This document shows positions 5,309 through 6,318 of a stretch of 6,318 nucleotides of DNA, piece by piece. The DNA is from Deltaproteobacteria bacterium (GTDB lineage: Bacteria > Myxococcota > Myxococcia > Myxococcales > 40CM-4-68-19): positions 1-6,318 of the forward strand of contig VBKQ01000275.1 in assembly GCA_005879505.1 (NCBI GenBank), given 5' to 3'. How positions within the stretch are numbered: the stretch's first letter is position 1; every line of letters begins with the position of its first letter. The translations under genes were made by a program, and so were the position numbers. The notes beneath the pieces are model-generated. The model did no database searches and had not been told where the DNA came from. It was given only the letters and a program-made list of their open reading frames with translations.

Positions 5309-5406
5309 GCCGTGCTGAGTACAAAATTCGGGCCGCGCCGGGAAGGGCCGCGTTGCAGGATGTGCGCCTTTTCAAGTCGCGGCATACTACGGAAATCGAC
5401 GAACAG
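5309..5406 (-). promoter_or_regulatory. Intergenic region upstream of the acyl-CoA synthetase gene
   Basis: This 98-nt gap lies between two minus-strand genes. Just before the synthetase start is the only AT-rich patch (complement of 5318-5328), containing TGTACT (5323-5318), a 4/6 match to a -10 box nine bases from the ATG; no good -35 box accompanies it at the usual spacing. Further upstream TTGAAA (around 5370-5375) resembles a -35 box but has no matching -10. A direct repeat CGCGGCCC on the minus strand occurs twice, 15 nt apart (5352-5345 and 5337-5330). No terminator-like stem is evident after the methyltransferase stop. Confidence 0.3.
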
Positions 5407-6249
5407 TCACTTGCTCGCGGGCCGCGCCGCGGTCGCGAGCAACGCCGCGGCGGGCAATTCGACGCCGCGCTGTCCCAACCAGGGCGCGAGCTCCTCGCCC
5501 AGATCGGCTGCGATCGCCGGCCGCAGGCGCTGTCCCGCCTCGCCCGCCTCGCGCAGGACAGCCGCGGCGGGCCCCAACTGCAGCAGAAGCGACGAAGCGT
5601 CCTCGACCGTCGCGCCGGCGAAGTAGGGCAGGTTCAAGGCCCGGACACGCGGTTGCGCGAATCCGGCCTCGGCGAGCAGCTGCTCGAGGGCCCTGGGGTC
5701 AGAGAGCGAGAATGGTCCCGGCGCCGCCGTGAGCAGGGCAGGCGCCGCCGGCAGGTGGAGACGGAGCACGCGGAGTGGCACCTCGACCCACGCGTTCTGC
5801 TGCGGCGATCCCCAGGTGACGGCGGCAAAACGGCCACCAGCACGCAGCGCGCGCCGCAGGTTGGCGAACGCTGCCGGCGGATCGTCGAAGAACATCACGC
5901 CGAAGCGCGCGAAGCAGAGATCGAAGGGGGTCTCGAAGGAGTGGGTCTGCGCGTCGGCGCAGAGATATCGCACGTTGACGGGCGCCTCTGCGCGCGCGGC
6001 GGCCAGGAACGGCTCCGAAACGTCGATGCCCAGGACTTGTCCCGTGGCCCCTACACGCCGAGCCAGCTCGCGCGTGGTGGAGCCGAATCCACATCCGACG
6101 TCGAGCGCGGAGTTTCCTGGAGCGGGCGACAGCGCATCGATCGCCGCCAGGCCGTAGGGCGCGAGAGATCTCTCCAGCGCGTCGCGGATTGCGAAGAAGC
6201 GTGGGGCGTTGACCTCGTTCCAGATGCGCTTCTGCTCCTCGTTCGGCAC
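5407..6249 (-). CDS. Class I SAM-dependent methyltransferase (UbiE/Methyltransf_11-like)
   Basis: A cytoplasmic methyltransferase of 280 aa with a GTG start. The N-terminus PNEEQKRIWNEVNAPRF is typical of a bacterial subgroup that begins NxEQxxxWN. The Rossmann-like SAM domain covers about 30-150: motif I LDVGCGFGS (49-57), the acidic post-I residue Asp76 in GIDVSEPF, DAQTHSF with Asp99 (adenine contact), motif II FDLCFARFGVMFF (109-121), and motif III LRRALRAGGRFAAVTW (131-146). Residues 150-280 are a variable helical region that would set substrate specificity, so the acceptor is unknown. No SD precedes the GTG. The frame stays open to the right edge of the window but without ATG, GTG or TTG, and the family N-terminus begins at 6249, so this start is preferred. 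An ATG at 6266 is in another frame. Neighbours do not suggest a substrate. Confidence 0.9.
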   Translation of the reverse strand: MPNEEQKRIWNEVNAPRFFAIRDALERSLAPYGLAAIDALSPAPGNSALDVGCGFGSTTRELARRVGATGQVLGIDVSEPFLAAARAEAPVNVRYLCADAQTHSFETPFDLCFARFGVMFFDDPPAAFANLRRALRAGGRFAAVTWGSPQQNAWVEVPLRVLRLHLPAAPALLTAAPGPFSLSDPRALEQLLAEAGFAQPRVRALNLPYFAGATVEDASSLLLQLGPAAAVLREAGEAGQRLRPAIAADLGEELAPWLGQRGVELPAAALLATAARPASK

Positions 6250-6275
6250 GGGAGCGACGATCGCATGTCTTTCTC

Positions 6276-6309
6276 GGTGGTGCGAGCACCACCTGCGCGC
6301 AGGCTGGTG
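6276..6309. repeat. Two overlapping dyad symmetries upstream of the methyltransferase gene
   Basis: Dyad A is GGTGGTG (6276-6282) and CACCACC (6287-6293) around a 4-nt loop, CGAG. Dyad B is CACCA (6287-6291) and TGGTG (6305-6309) flanking the perfect 12-bp palindrome CCTGCGCGCAGG (6292-6303), with one bulged base at 6304. Both use the CACCA segment, so only one can form at a time. They lie 27-60 nt upstream of the GTG. The symmetry is seen directly; any role as an operator or an attenuator is inferred, and the window ends 9 nt further on. Confidence 0.4.
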
Positions 6310-6318
6310 TGAAGTGAT

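Noticed and set aside
3740..5626. 628-codon open frame on the plus strand
   Set aside because: It lies opposite the acyl-CoA synthetase, which has every family motif. The frame is open because of GC-rich codon bias, its translation is Arg/Gln/His-rich without any family feature, and it runs into the methyltransferase.
6051..6266. ATG at 6266 opening a 71-codon frame upstream of the methyltransferase
   Set aside because: It is out of frame with the methyltransferase and encodes an Arg/Ser-rich peptide inside that gene; treated as a shadow.

Overview
The window is a very GC-rich piece of a bacterial chromosome carrying ordinary-looking metabolic genes. No RNA gene, insertion sequence, CRISPR array or phage gene is visible. 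The gene families (CO-dehydrogenase-like molybdenum hydroxylase, hydroxypyruvate isomerase with a tartronate-semialdehyde-reductase-type enzyme, a medium-chain-type acyl-CoA ligase) fit a metabolically versatile soil or water bacterium, most likely a high-GC proteobacterium. That placement is an inference; no gene here fixes the taxon.

Layout: (1) 1-860, minus strand: the 3' part of a two-gene unit, a [2Fe-2S] small subunit (GTG start at 860) followed after 3 nt by the N-terminal 131 residues of a molybdopterin-binding large subunit that runs off the left edge. (2) 861-1000: a non-coding stretch with a possible promoter, an SD-masking hairpin and a 14-bp GC-rich stem-loop that could terminate the gene at 1001-1519. 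(3) 1001-1519, minus: an exported protein of unknown function. (4) 1520-1767: a divergent intergenic region with a perfect 12-bp palindrome. (5) 1768-1986, plus: a small single-span membrane protein. (6) 2021-3721, plus: a two-gene unit, a beta-hydroxyacid dehydrogenase (GlxR/GarR/3-HIBADH family) and a hydroxypyruvate isomerase (Hyi). (7) 3737-5308, minus, convergent with Hyi across 15 nt: an AMP-forming acyl-CoA synthetase. (8) 5407-6249, minus: a class I SAM-dependent methyltransferase, preceded by two overlapping dyads at the right edge. No gene-free stretch exceeds 300 nt.

How the genes work together: the dehydrogenase and Hyi make a coherent pair. Hyi interconverts hydroxypyruvate and tartronate semialdehyde, and the reductase takes tartronate semialdehyde to glycerate, although glyoxylate carboligase is not in the window. 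The small and large subunits would form an oxidoreductase with a medium FAD subunit that must lie elsewhere. The acyl-CoA ligase and methyltransferase have no evident functional link to the rest.

Nothing here amounts to a clear new system. The best leads are regulatory: a possible leaderless start for the dehydrogenase, an SD-sequestering GNRA hairpin ahead of the small subunit, the palindrome in the divergent region, and the mutually exclusive dyads upstream of the methyltransferase. All coordinates and motifs were read by eye; no database search or folding program was run.
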